Assembly: GCA_021800165.1 (NCBI GenBank)
Contig: JAJYZF010000014.1
Location: 1-64,000, forward strand
Direction of reading: 5' to 3'
Origin: Planctomycetota bacterium
Lineage (GTDB): Bacteria; Planctomycetota; Phycisphaerae; WQYP01
Length of the DNA: 64,000 nucleotides
Shown here: in pieces, positions 16,480-24,875 of the stretch
Numbering within the stretch: position 1 is the first letter of the stretch
Layout: each line of letters opens with the position of its first letter
The notes under the pieces: model-generated
The model's input: only the letters and a program-made list of their open reading frames with translations
The model's database searches: none
Told to the model about the DNA's origin: nothing
Program-made: the position numbers and the translations under genes

Positions 16480-17203
16480 AATGGGGCAAAGGCTGCCTGG
16501 TGGCGGTGCCAAGCGAACGGCCGATGCGGTGGGGGCCGGGTTGGTGCCCACGCGGAGCTATTTCTTCCCGGTGATGGCGGCTGCGGTACTGCTGCTGACC
16601 GGGTGCGCGGCCATCGTGCCCGCGAAAATAAAACTCGGCCCCGGTCCAGCTCCGGAGGTGGCGGTGGTTTCACGGGCCTTGGCGCAGTGGCCGAGGCCGT
16701 TTTCGCGTCTCTTTACCGGGATGCTGATCGTTGCCCACCAACACGTAAGAGTACTGGGTTTCTGGCGTTTTCGCACCCCATGGAGTTTTCGGCTGGCCGT
16801 GGCCAAGGCCAATGGGCGGCTACTTTTTGAAACGCGGGCCAATTGGGCCGGAGTGCATCTGTTGCGATTGCAACCGGGCTTTTCCAGGAATCTCGCTTTG
16901 GCGATAAGCCACGATTTCTCACTGGCCACACGTTCGCCGCCGAATCCAGGTGCTATGCGATTGGGGCGACATCAGACACAAATTGTGGCCAGAGATGCGT
17001 GGGGACATATCATCATCTGGCAGTTTTCGGGATTGGCGGGGCGTTTACGGCAGATGTTGGTGCGTCGCCATGCGGGTGATATTTTAACCGTGCAATATAG
17101 CCGTTACGGCTCTGCTGGTTGGCCGGGCACGATGGTGCTCTATAGGCCGGCTCTGGATTATGCACTGGCCATTGGTTTCCGGCGCTTGCGTCTCCGGCAT
17201 TAG
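16460..17203 (+). CDS. Putative lipoprotein, unknown family
   Basis: A 247-residue protein with a hydrophobic stretch ending in a lipobox (FFPVMAAAVLLLTGCAAI), so it is probably lipidated and envelope-anchored. The mature part is rich in Arg, Trp and Leu and contains beta-type segments (RLAVAKANGRLLFETRANWAGVH, then QIVARDAWGHIIIWQF), loosely like outer-membrane lipoproteins, but I do not recognise a family. The N-region before the hydrophobic core is long (about 30 residues) if the ATG at 16460 is used; an ATG at 16481, just past the hldD stop, is an alternative. It probably shares a transcript with hldD and faces ribD convergently with a 16-nt gap. Confidence 0.6.
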   Translation: MRLDRYKMGQRLPGGGAKRTADAVGAGLVPTRSYFFPVMAAAVLLLTGCAAIVPAKIKLGPGPAPEVAVVSRALAQWPRPFSRLFTGMLIVAHQHVRVLGFWRFRTPWSFRLAVAKANGRLLFETRANWAGVHLLRLQPGFSRNLALAISHDFSLATRSPPNPGAMRLGRHQTQIVARDAWGHIIIWQFSGLAGRLRQMLVRRHAGDILTVQYSRYGSAGWPGTMVLYRPALDYALAIGFRRLRLRH

Positions 17204-17219
17204 CCGCCGACTTGATCGG

Positions 17220-18371
17220 TCAGGTAACGGGCGGTAGCGAGGGGGGCGGGCGCAAGACGATGTGCATATCCGGTCCGAATCGCTGCATGGCGATAATTTC
17301 TCCTGGCCTGGCGTGGGTCAGGCGGCGTGCGATCTGGCCCTCCACGGCATGGCGGGCTTGGGTATCGCCCAGGATAACAGGAGCAATGTAAACGTGTATT
17401 TCATTGGCCAGATGCGCTTCCAGCAGCGAAGCCATCAGGCGCGGGCCGCCTTCCACAAGGACGTTGGTCATGCCCCTGCGACCAAGCTCTTTTAGGGCGC
17501 GGCGCAGATTCAGGTGACCATGGGAATCGACGTCGATGGCCAGCATTTTCACTCCGGCTTGGAGGAGTCGCCGGCGGCGGGCCAATGTCCCCGGTTTTAG
17601 CTGCTTCCCATGGAGCAACAGCACCGGAATCCTGGTGGCGGTACGAACCAGTCGGCAAGTCAATGGCAATTGACATTCCCGATCCATGATCACGCGGGTG
17701 GCAATACGCAGCGGCTTTTCAGGGTGGGGGAGTCGGGCGGTCAGCACTGGATCATCGGCTAAGGCGGTACCGATTCCCACGATAATCGCATCCACCCGGG
17801 CGCGCAACAGATGGACGTGTCGGCGGGAGGCGGCGGAACTGATCCACCGTGACTGATTCCGGCGATCGGCCACGCACCCATCAAGCGTTTGAGCCCATTT
17901 GGCAATGACGTAGGGCTGGCCGGTGGTGACCCGCTTGATGAAAGGGCCGTTGAGCTTCCGGGCCTGCGCTTGGCCCACACCCACCAGCACTTTCACCCCG
18001 GCCCGCCGCAATGTGGCAAATCCCCGTCCGCGGACCTGGGGGTACGGGTCCATCATGGCCGCCACGACGCGTTGGATACCAGCCTCGATGATAGCCTGTG
18101 TGCAGGGGCCGGTTTTTCCGGTGTGGCAGCAAGGTTCCAGGGTGACATAGAGCGTGGCACCTCTGGCTTTGGCACCCGCCTGGCGCAGAGCTTCAATTTC
18201 CGCGTGTGGGCCGCCAAAGCGGCGGTGCCAGCCGCGGCCCACAATGGTTTTATTCCGGACAATAATGGCCCCCACCATGGGATTGGGTTCAACCCAGCCT
18301 TGCCCGCGGGCGGCCAGCTTCAGGGCCAATTGCATGTAGTTTTTATCAGCATCCGTGATATTCGCCTTCAT
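17220..18371 (-). CDS. ribD: Bifunctional riboflavin deaminase/reductase
   Basis: A 383-residue two-domain enzyme for the second and third steps of riboflavin synthesis. The N-terminal deaminase carries the zinc site HAE (56-58) and PCCHTGKTGPC (80-90), with GWVEPNPMVGAIIV upstream. The C-terminal reductase (about 150-375) carries PYVIAKWAQTLDGCVA, SRWISS, DAIIVGIGTALADDP and NVLVEGGPRLMASLLE. Length is normal. The ATG at 18371 has an AGAGG site 9 nt away; the ATG at 18380 is too close to that site. No other rib genes are nearby. The upstream region is shared with a divergent STN-like gene. Confidence 0.94.
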   Translation of the reverse strand: MKANITDADKNYMQLALKLAARGQGWVEPNPMVGAIIVRNKTIVGRGWHRRFGGPHAEIEALRQAGAKARGATLYVTLEPCCHTGKTGPCTQAIIEAGIQRVVAAMMDPYPQVRGRGFATLRRAGVKVLVGVGQAQARKLNGPFIKRVTTGQPYVIAKWAQTLDGCVADRRNQSRWISSAASRRHVHLLRARVDAIIVGIGTALADDPVLTARLPHPEKPLRIATRVIMDRECQLPLTCRLVRTATRIPVLLLHGKQLKPGTLARRRRLLQAGVKMLAIDVDSHGHLNLRRALKELGRRGMTNVLVEGGPRLMASLLEAHLANEIHVYIAPVILGDTQARHAVEGQIARRLTHARPGEIIAMQRFGPDMHIVLRPPPSLPPVT

Positions 18372-18487
18372 GGAGATCATCCTCTTGGATATTTTCAGAA
18401 TAGCTGCCGACTCGCCGGGCCTGGGCCATGTTTTCCCGGGGCCAGTTTGGCCCTGGCAAAGTTGCTTTTTTTATCCTGGCCGCCAGC

Positions 18488-18493
18488 TATAAT
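18488..18493 (+). promoter_or_regulatory. TATAAT box upstream of the STN-like gene pair
   Basis: A perfect TATAAT lies 69 nt before the ATG at 18562 in the divergent region between ribD and the exported STN-like protein. A TTGCTT at 18462 is a possible -35 box, but its 20-nt spacing is long, so only the -10 is proposed. Confidence 0.35.
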
Positions 18494-18561
18494 AACATGA
18501 GTAGACGATTCACGGACCTTGGGCCGCGAATGGTAGAGCTCTTTTACAGGAGGTTCATGCC

Positions 18562-19374
18562 ATGTCAGACAAATCCACCGCAATCACAGCTATCTCCGGC
18601 CGCCAACGCAAAGATTGGTGGAGCCTACGTTGCAAGCTTTGGGCCACGGCGTTGCCGGCCTTGGTCGGTATGGTCCTGGTTAGCGCAACTACGGCCACCG
18701 CCGCCGCCCAAAGCTACAGCGTTAATACAAAAAATGCGATTCGTTACATCTTGCCGCACACGCGGATGAATAACGCTCCATTTCAGGATGCCATTCAATA
18801 TCTGCGTGATACAACCGGCGCGAATATTTTTGTGAACTGGGCGGCATTGCAAGCCGCCGGTGTCATGAAAACCAGTCCCATTGATCTGGACTTGCGTTAC
18901 GTTTCGGCGCAAGAACTGGTCAAGTTGATGCTGGCCCAGGTTTCGCCGCAAACACCGTTGATTTCCTATGTGCATGATAACGTGCTGACTATTACGACGG
19001 TGGCCCAGGCTAATCAGCGGCGCGTAACGCGGGTGTATGACATTCAGGATTTGATTATGACGATCCCGAATTTCACTAATTTTCCGCAGTTTAATCTCCA
19101 GTCGGCCACGCAAAACACCAACACCAGCGTAAGCAGCGGCAGCGCGGGTTCCGCGACGAATCAGGGAAATTTGTTTAGCGGCTCGGGTGCGGCTTCAAGT
19201 GCGGCCAGTTCGACACCGGCCACCCGGGCCAAGGCGATCGTGCGGCTCATAGAGCACACCATCCATCCGAGTTTGTGGACTTCCGGTGGAGGCCAATGCA
19301 CCATCACCTACTTCCGCGGTCAATTGGTGGTCAGTGCGCCGGTGTATGTGCAACAGCTTATCGGAGGCCGTTGA
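18562..19374 (+). CDS. Exported protein with STN-like (secretin/TonB short N-terminal) domain
   Basis: A 270-residue exported protein. A long n-region and hydrophobic core (about 27-48, ending TATAAA) form a signal peptide. Residues of about 70-150 resemble the STN fold: FQDAIQYLRDTTGANIFVNW, IDLDLRYVSAQELVKLML, and YVHDNVLTITT. A region rich in Ser, Gly, Asn and Ala (about 175-215) separates it from a C-terminal 'RLIEHTIHPSLW' segment and a beta-rich tail. Repeated use of such modules is common in planctomycetes, but the role is unknown. The ATG has an AGGAGG site. The next gene is a clear paralog. Confidence 0.72.
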   Translation: MSDKSTAITAISGRQRKDWWSLRCKLWATALPALVGMVLVSATTATAAAQSYSVNTKNAIRYILPHTRMNNAPFQDAIQYLRDTTGANIFVNWAALQAAGVMKTSPIDLDLRYVSAQELVKLMLAQVSPQTPLISYVHDNVLTITTVAQANQRRVTRVYDIQDLIMTIPNFTNFPQFNLQSATQNTNTSVSSGSAGSATNQGNLFSGSGAASSAASSTPATRAKAIVRLIEHTIHPSLWTSGGGQCTITYFRGQLVVSAPVYVQQLIGGR

Positions 19375-19394
19375 GGCTTAAGGCGGGGTCAGGC

Positions 19395-20426
19395 ATGAAG
19401 CTTAGGGGCCGGACAAAAATAACTTCACACCCTCCGGCTGGTCCTTCTACGCACTGGCTTCGTTGCTGGCTCCTTAAAGACCCACTGGCGGGGTATGCGC
19501 GTCGTGCACGCCTCGCCAGCCGCCAAACTTCCAGCGCCGTAAAACATGAATTTATTTTTGCGCGGCCCCTTACAGGGCGCTGGTGTTGTTTCAACTCTGG
19601 TCGGAGCGCAGCGCCGTTTCTCCGGCTGCCGTGCTCTCTGACATGCGTGGTTATAGCCTTGGCCAGCTTGGGTCTTGCCCCGATGCGGGTACAGGTTGCG
19701 GCCGCAGCTCCGGTGAGCACCCGGCCGGCGAAACGCATTTTTCCCAAGGACCCCAACTTTCGTCCCGCCGAAATCGGGCGCTGTGTTTTTGTGGTCAACG
19801 ATGCGGCCTTGCTCGCCCATGTTGTGCCGGCCCTGACCCTCCGGCAGGTGACTCTGCCGCAGGTTCTCAACAAGCTTTCCAGCATCACCCGAACCAATCT
19901 GGTGGGCAGTTGGGCGGCGCTGCAGCGCCGGCACATCGATTTGAAAAAGAGAGAGGATGTGCGTTTGGGCGCTATGTCTTATAGAAAGGCTCTGGTGGCG
20001 GTGCTCAAGCAATTCGCGCCGCATGTGCACATGGTGATTACCGCGCAGGAAAACGTCTTGTTTGTTACCACGCAGCAGCAGGATGATCAGACGCTTATCA
20101 CGCGAACCTATCACCTGGAAGATTTGATTGCCAATTTACCGCGTATTATTCGCGCCGGTACCAATCTGGAAACCTTTCGCAAGCCCGGTGCCAAAGCGCT
20201 CGCCCACAAGCCCAAACCGCATCATCCCATTTCCACCAACATTCTGGAATTAATTACCAATACGGTGCGGCCAAGGATATGGCTGAATCATGGCGGCAAA
20301 GCCAATATCAGTGAAGTCAACGATCTGGTCACGGTGACGGCACCGGCCAGTGTGCAAGCGATTCTCAAGGGGCCGTCGCATTATAATCCCAATGCCGCAC
20401 CGCTTTATCTGATGGTGAATTATTGA
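19395..20426 (+). CDS. Exported protein, paralog of the preceding STN-like gene
   Basis: A 343-residue relative of the upstream gene: TLPQVLNKLSSITRTNLVGSWAAL matches its STN-like part, YRKALVAVLKQFAPHVHMVI matches the 'AQELVKLML' helix, and NILELITNTVRPRIWLNHGGKANI matches its 'RLIEHTIHPSLW' region. A hydrophobic segment near residues 75-105 (LTCVVIALASLGLAPMRVQVAAAAP) should be the export signal, which leaves an unusually long basic N-terminal stretch; the true start may be later. The gene follows its paralog by 20 nt. Its stop overlaps the convergent O-antigen-ligase-like gene by 7 nt. Confidence 0.68.
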   Translation: MKLRGRTKITSHPPAGPSTHWLRCWLLKDPLAGYARRARLASRQTSSAVKHEFIFARPLTGRWCCFNSGRSAAPFLRLPCSLTCVVIALASLGLAPMRVQVAAAAPVSTRPAKRIFPKDPNFRPAEIGRCVFVVNDAALLAHVVPALTLRQVTLPQVLNKLSSITRTNLVGSWAALQRRHIDLKKREDVRLGAMSYRKALVAVLKQFAPHVHMVITAQENVLFVTTQQQDDQTLITRTYHLEDLIANLPRIIRAGTNLETFRKPGAKALAHKPKPHHPISTNILELITNTVRPRIWLNHGGKANISEVNDLVTVTAPASVQAILKGPSHYNPNAAPLYLMVNY

Positions 20427-22639
20427 CCGCGGACGCGGCTTTTTTGCATGCGCAGGGTGCTCATCAGCCGGTGAATTTCCGCAAGTTCCCGCGGACTGAA
20501 TCTGGCCGGTTCCGTAGGTGGCAATTGGGCATTTAACTTTAACGCCAGTTGCAGTTGAGCCACGCGCTGTGCGGGTGTTAAGCCGCAGGCCGCGGTACTT
20601 ACCAACCGAAAGCGGAACCGGGCATCGGCGCGGTTGAGTGCGAACATCTTTTGCACTTGTGCGGCCGGATCTTTTCCGAGCCACATTTTTATGGCTATGA
20701 TCTGGCTAAGCCAATTTTGTGATCGGGTATCGCGTTGCAGTACGGCTTGGGCATCGCCAAGGGCGGCGGGCAGATTGCCGGCGGCAAGGTTCAACGAATA
20801 ACGGTGTATGAAGCTCGCGGGATCCCAGCTCTGAGTGCGGCGGACGATGGGCACCCAGATCAGCACCGCGGCCAGCACGGCTCCAAGAAGGCCTAGCGCT
20901 CCGACCGTTGCGCCGGGCGGGTAGAATGCGTGCGGTTGTACCCGCACCGAATCAGGTTCCGGATCTGAGGATAAAAGTGGTGCGGCCAAGGCCCCCAGCA
21001 CCATCCAAAAAAGCATGGCCACCGAGCTTGTAACCTGGGCCATATTAACCTGATCGTATAGCAACATCCCCGCGGCTCCGAGCACACCGGCCAAAGCGAC
21101 AAAGCGCCGGAATTCCGGCTTTAACTGGGTCCAGGCATGGGAGGCCAACACCATGCCGGTAACGGCGGCCAGGCCGTAAAGAGTATCGAGCAGGGCCACG
21201 TATTCCACTGTGTGCCGGGTGCTACCAAGCACCATGAAATGAATCGACCACCAGGCTAGGGTAAATATTGCCAAGCCCCAGAACGGCAGCGGCCGACACG
21301 CAACCGTTTTGCCGGGCGTGGTGGGCTGGGTTTCCAAAACCAGGCCAAAATAAATGGCAATCACCGCTGCCCAGAGCACCATGGCCGGAAGCCCCATTTC
21401 CGCAGCCACCCGGACCAGCACACTGTGCGGATTTTTAACATCTTCCGGCGCGCTGGGAAGTTTATACTGCGTATAATAGTAGCCGAAGTTATTTAATCCT
21501 ACGCCCAGGAGCGGATGACGAAAGATCATCGGCACGGCACCCGTCCAATACTGCCAGCGAAACTTAAGGCTTTTGGTGGGAAGGCTGTGAAAATGAAAGC
21601 CCCAGATCAACAAACCTGCCGTTCCCACTGCCGCCAGCAGCACCACGGCAATGGCGAGATGGCGACGATGTCGCGCCACCCACTCTTGCCACCGCCATGC
21701 CGCCAGCAATGCCAACAGGCACAGAACGGCGCTGGCCAGCCCCCCTTTGCTTTTCGTCAAAACCACGACGGTCAGTCCGGCCAGAAAAATAACGCTTGAG
21801 CAGACCGCGAGAAATTGCGGCAAAGGAATGTCGGATGTGCTCGGCCCCGGCGGATCCGCTGCAACGCGGCGCGGGGTGTGGGGTGGCGGTAACTTACCGG
21901 GCGCGGCTGGCGGTGGAATCGATGCAGGAACGCCGGCCCGGGAGGCGAAAAGTGCCAGTCCCAAGGCCGCCACCAACATCAACAGGGGGCACATGGCCTC
22001 GGCAAAGGCATCGCTGAGGTCAAAAAAGCCGGTTACTTCCTGGGAATTCAAGCGGCCTATATAAAGCCTCATTTCCGGCGAGTTGAGTTTCCAGCCCATC
22101 TGACGCGCGTATTGCGCTTCATGCTTGAAAAAAAAGTGCATGGTTTCGGGAATTTCCACATAACGTTGATAAAACCCCTTCACACACAACATGGTTAAAA
22201 AGCCAACCATCAGCACCACCACCCATTGGCGTCGTCGATCTGTGTTGCAGAGGATGAACATGGCCCAACCGGCCAAGAGGCCCATGCCGGCATCAAAAAC
22301 CCCGACCAGAGCAGCAAAATGGTTGGCAGCATGAAATGTGCCGGCAACCGCCAAAGCCAGGATCGCCACAATCAATGCCAGCAAAAGCCACGCAACTTTA
22401 CGGATTTTTCCCGCGGCGATCAGGGCCAGCCCGGTCAGCGCCACAGTGACGACGCCGGCACCGACAATTTCCGCCGGTCCTGGAAAATGGAGCGCGGAGA
22501 GACTCTGGCCGCCGTGTCCTGCCGACACATGCGGTACCGTGCGGATGGTGACTTCCAAAAGGGTCATACGCACGGCCAGTACCAGCATCAGTCCGGAAAG
22601 CGCCGTCCAAGCCAGAAAAGTTTGCAGCCGTGGCTTCAT
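20420..22639 (-). CDS. O-antigen ligase/polymerase-like membrane protein
   Basis: A 739-residue polytopic membrane protein of the Wzy_C/O-antigen-ligase superfamily. About 10-12 membrane spans precede and follow a large loop that includes FRWQYWTGAVPMIFRHPLLGVGLNNFGYYY, the signature 'G.G.NNF' segment, and PEDVKNPHSVLVRVAAEMGLPAM with the catalytic-type His. A Pro-rich linker interrupts the middle, and the C-terminal 150 residues are soluble and helical (LGDAQAVLQRDTRSQNW), possibly repeat-like. Such proteins ligate or polymerise undecaprenyl-linked glycans at the periplasmic face. I chose the ATG at 22639, which overlaps the stop of the upstream WecA-like gene by four bases, a sign of coupling. 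Confidence 0.78.
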   Translation of the reverse strand: MKPRLQTFLAWTALSGLMLVLAVRMTLLEVTIRTVPHVSAGHGGQSLSALHFPGPAEIVGAGVVTVALTGLALIAAGKIRKVAWLLLALIVAILALAVAGTFHAANHFAALVGVFDAGMGLLAGWAMFILCNTDRRRQWVVVLMVGFLTMLCVKGFYQRYVEIPETMHFFFKHEAQYARQMGWKLNSPEMRLYIGRLNSQEVTGFFDLSDAFAEAMCPLLMLVAALGLALFASRAGVPASIPPPAAPGKLPPPHTPRRVAADPPGPSTSDIPLPQFLAVCSSVIFLAGLTVVVLTKSKGGLASAVLCLLALLAAWRWQEWVARHRRHLAIAVVLLAAVGTAGLLIWGFHFHSLPTKSLKFRWQYWTGAVPMIFRHPLLGVGLNNFGYYYTQYKLPSAPEDVKNPHSVLVRVAAEMGLPAMVLWAAVIAIYFGLVLETQPTTPGKTVACRPLPFWGLAIFTLAWWSIHFMVLGSTRHTVEYVALLDTLYGLAAVTGMVLASHAWTQLKPEFRRFVALAGVLGAAGMLLYDQVNMAQVTSSVAMLFWMVLGALAAPLLSSDPEPDSVRVQPHAFYPPGATVGALGLLGAVLAAVLIWVPIVRRTQSWDPASFIHRYSLNLAAGNLPAALGDAQAVLQRDTRSQNWLSQIIAIKMWLGKDPAAQVQKMFALNRADARFRFRLVSTAACGLTPAQRVAQLQLALKLNAQLPPTEPARFSPRELAEIHRLMSTLRMQKSRVRGQ

Positions 22640-23754
22640 ATCAGGTGGTCTCCGACCCGCTCCAGAATTCCGACCACCACCAGAATCGCCACGCACTGCG
22701 TGGCAATGAGGATAGCTCCGTCATTGTTGGTCAAGGCGAGTAGCGGCGCGGAAAGACCACTGGCCAGGGTGACGGCATAAATGACCATAACCGCACCCCG
22801 CTGCGTGAAACCGTGTCGCGTAAGCCGGTGGGAAAAATGATTCGCATCGCCCTGCATGGGGCTGCGGTGTCGCCAGAGCCTTATGACGATAATCACAAAA
22901 AAATCGTACAAAGGCACGGCCGTGACGATCAGCGGCATAAAGATGGCCCACCATCTTGCGCCGCTGTGGTAATAGGTGGTGCGAATGGTCAGCGCCGCGA
23001 GAAAAAAACCCAACACCATGCTGCCGCCATCCCCCATGAAAATCGCCGCCGGCGGAAAGTTATAAAATAAAAAGCCCAGTATAGCTCCCAGATACAGCAG
23101 TAAAAGCCCCCCGATAAACCATTGTCCGGCGTGCAATGCCGCGAGAAAAAACATCAGCCCGCAGATAAACGCTACGCCCGCGGAAAGGCCGTCCATGTTG
23201 TCCATGAAATTAAAAGCGTTGGTCAGTATCACCACCCACAGCACGCTGGCGATACCCGAGACGATTTCTCCGCCCGGGAAGAGATGATCCAGCAGCGTGA
23301 GGATGCGAAAGCCTCCCGGGGCGGCAATTTCACCGCCGATAACCAAGGCTCCAGCAATGACCAATTGTCCCACCAGCTTGGGAACAGCGGCCATGGGCCG
23401 ATGGTCATCAAATAATCCCAGCAGATGAATGGCCCCGGTGCATAAAAGCAATACCAAGGCCAGGCCGCGATGAGCCAGCAATCCCGGAATTTCCACGATC
23501 ACCGACGTTGGCAGCAGATGGGCCAACCACGGCTGCTGCAACAGTGGAGTGAAAATAATTGCTGCCAAGAGCGGCAGACCAATGCCGCAGAAAATGGCCA
23601 TGCCGCCATTGCGCGGTTTGGCCGAAACATGGACTTTGCGTTGACCGGGCTGGTCCATCATTCCCAGGCGCGGTGCCAGCCGAAGGGCGATGGCCGTGCC
23701 CATGGCGGAAAGCCCCAAGGCCGTAGCAAACAACACCAAGCCCAAAATCAACAT
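22636..23754 (-). CDS. Undecaprenyl-phosphate glycosyl-1-phosphate transferase, WecA/MraY family
   Basis: A 372-residue polytopic membrane enzyme that transfers a sugar-1-phosphate (usually GlcNAc-1-P) from UDP-sugar to undecaprenyl phosphate, starting envelope glycan synthesis. It has about ten membrane spans and the family motifs DQPGQRKVHVSAKPRNGG (cytoplasmic loop), LLGLFDDH (112-118, catalytic Asp pair), NAFNFMDNMDGL (179-190), IFMGDGGSM and NHFSHRL. The 'NMDGL' and 'HFSHRL' forms fit WecA/RgpG-like members better than MraY. Its neighbour, translationally coupled, is an O-antigen-ligase-like protein, so both probably serve one surface-glycan pathway. Confidence 0.88.
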   Translation of the reverse strand: MLILGLVLFATALGLSAMGTAIALRLAPRLGMMDQPGQRKVHVSAKPRNGGMAIFCGIGLPLLAAIIFTPLLQQPWLAHLLPTSVIVEIPGLLAHRGLALVLLLCTGAIHLLGLFDDHRPMAAVPKLVGQLVIAGALVIGGEIAAPGGFRILTLLDHLFPGGEIVSGIASVLWVVILTNAFNFMDNMDGLSAGVAFICGLMFFLAALHAGQWFIGGLLLLYLGAILGFLFYNFPPAAIFMGDGGSMVLGFFLAALTIRTTYYHSGARWWAIFMPLIVTAVPLYDFFVIIVIRLWRHRSPMQGDANHFSHRLTRHGFTQRGAVMVIYAVTLASGLSAPLLALTNNDGAILIATQCVAILVVVGILERVGDHLI

Positions 23755-23816
23755 AAAACCACCCTACACACCCTGCACCACATACCGATTTATACGCCTC
23801 CGTATCGCGCCGATCA

Positions 23817-24377
23817 TCAGCCTCTGCCGCCCGGCCCCAATCTTTGCTCCAGTAGCTTCAAGTAAGCGTCCCGGGCCTGGGTTAAAAAATTCACGGCCAC
23901 CGGGGTTTGATAATCCGCATAGGTCCAGGGCCATGGAGTCCAGCCGGTTTTGCTCCAGTGCAGCGTTACCTCGCCGTAAATGCCGTCGCCCAAATATACC
24001 CGATGGCTATGGTCCTTGGTGGATGCCAGTATCACCTTGGCCCGGTTGAGATATCCCGGGTCAATGTTAATGGGGCGTCGCGGCCCGTGGGCAAATTGTC
24101 GCGCCAGGATAAGCTCGATCTTGTTGGTCTGGTGTTTGCAGCGGATCAGTTGATCCGGGGCAAACAGCGTGCTGAAGCGCACCCACTGCCGTAACAATCC
24201 TTGACCCATTTCATCTTCATAATACGAAGTAAAGGTAAACGGTATGGGGGTAGACACAGCGTCAATAGGCCCATAGTAGTCTGTGAGTTCGCGCCGCGCG
24301 GCTTCAAGCTGGTTGGCGTCGGCGGCCAAAAGGCCTGCAAACCGCAATACCGGAAAGGCTGGAGTGGCAATTCCCAT
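23817..24377 (-). CDS. DUF4416 family protein
   Basis: A 186-residue protein with the DUF4416 pattern: YYGPIDAVSTPIPFTFTSYYEDEMG at about 34-58, a RPINIDPGYLNRAKVILAST stretch, KDHSHRVYLGDGIYGEVTLHW, and PWTYADYQTPVAVNFLTQAR at the end. The family is found in planctomycetes, deltaproteobacteria and aquificae-like lineages. I know of no established function. Length is normal for the family. It lies just upstream of the WecA-like gene, 62 nt away on the same strand, so it may be in that operon. Confidence 0.82.
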   Translation of the reverse strand: MGIATPAFPVLRFAGLLAADANQLEAARRELTDYYGPIDAVSTPIPFTFTSYYEDEMGQGLLRQWVRFSTLFAPDQLIRCKHQTNKIELILARQFAHGPRRPINIDPGYLNRAKVILASTKDHSHRVYLGDGIYGEVTLHWSKTGWTPWPWTYADYQTPVAVNFLTQARDAYLKLLEQRLGPGGRG

Positions 24378-24530
24378 CTGAACTCCAATGACAATGGCTT
24401 TTGGTGCCTTACCGGGGCCATGGCCGACCTTGCGCCAGAGGCCCGGTGGTGGGAGCCGACGAAGCTTGCCCTACCGGCAACAACCGCCAAACCGTAACCG
24501 CAGCCGCATCGGCAGGCAAGCGCCGTGATG

Positions 24531-24725
24531 CTATCGGGAATAAACATAGGTGATGGGTATATGCCCGTTGCCTGGCGCGATCGTGGCGGCGGCAGCCTCC
24601 TCGGCCAGTATGGCAAGGCACGCCCGGCGATCATCATCGACGAAAAAGACCTGTTGACGGCTATTGCCGCGCTGGGTAACGTGACGTGGTATTTCTGGGA
24701 TGGCAATGCGCGCGGTTCGAAGCAT
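24531..24725 (-). pseudogene. REP-associated (Y1-type) transposase, N-terminal fragment A
   Basis: A 64-residue remnant reading MLRTARIAIPEIPRHVTQRG and then QQVFFVDDDRRACLAILAEEAA. This is the standard start of RAYT/IS200-like tyrosine transposases. Full enzymes have about 150-230 residues; here similarity stops before the His-hydrophobe-His motif and the frame ends in unrelated residues. The DNA from 24586 to 24786 is repeated, diverged, at 26293-26468. Confidence 0.72.
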
Positions 24726-24786
24726 GAAGAATATCGTACCACAACCCGGCATGGGAGTCAATAAATCGGTGACTGTCCCTAGTTTC
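24586..24786 (-). repeat. Direct repeat A (transposase fragment plus flank)
   Basis: This stretch matches 26293-26468 closely. The other copy has about 25 nt fewer around the former transposase start. Both end with the shared text GTGACTGTCCCT (A/G)GTTTC on the plus strand, which resembles the GGGACAGTC-type palindrome half often seen beside RAYT genes. The two copies bracket the first exported paralog (24876-26111). Confidence 0.7.
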
Positions 24787-24875
24787 TGGACCCGGCTTGC
24801 ACAGTAGCGCGCGTGGCCGGCGTGGCCACGTTGAGTGGCGCGAGGAACCGCAAACTCAGAATGGAGAAAAATGCT

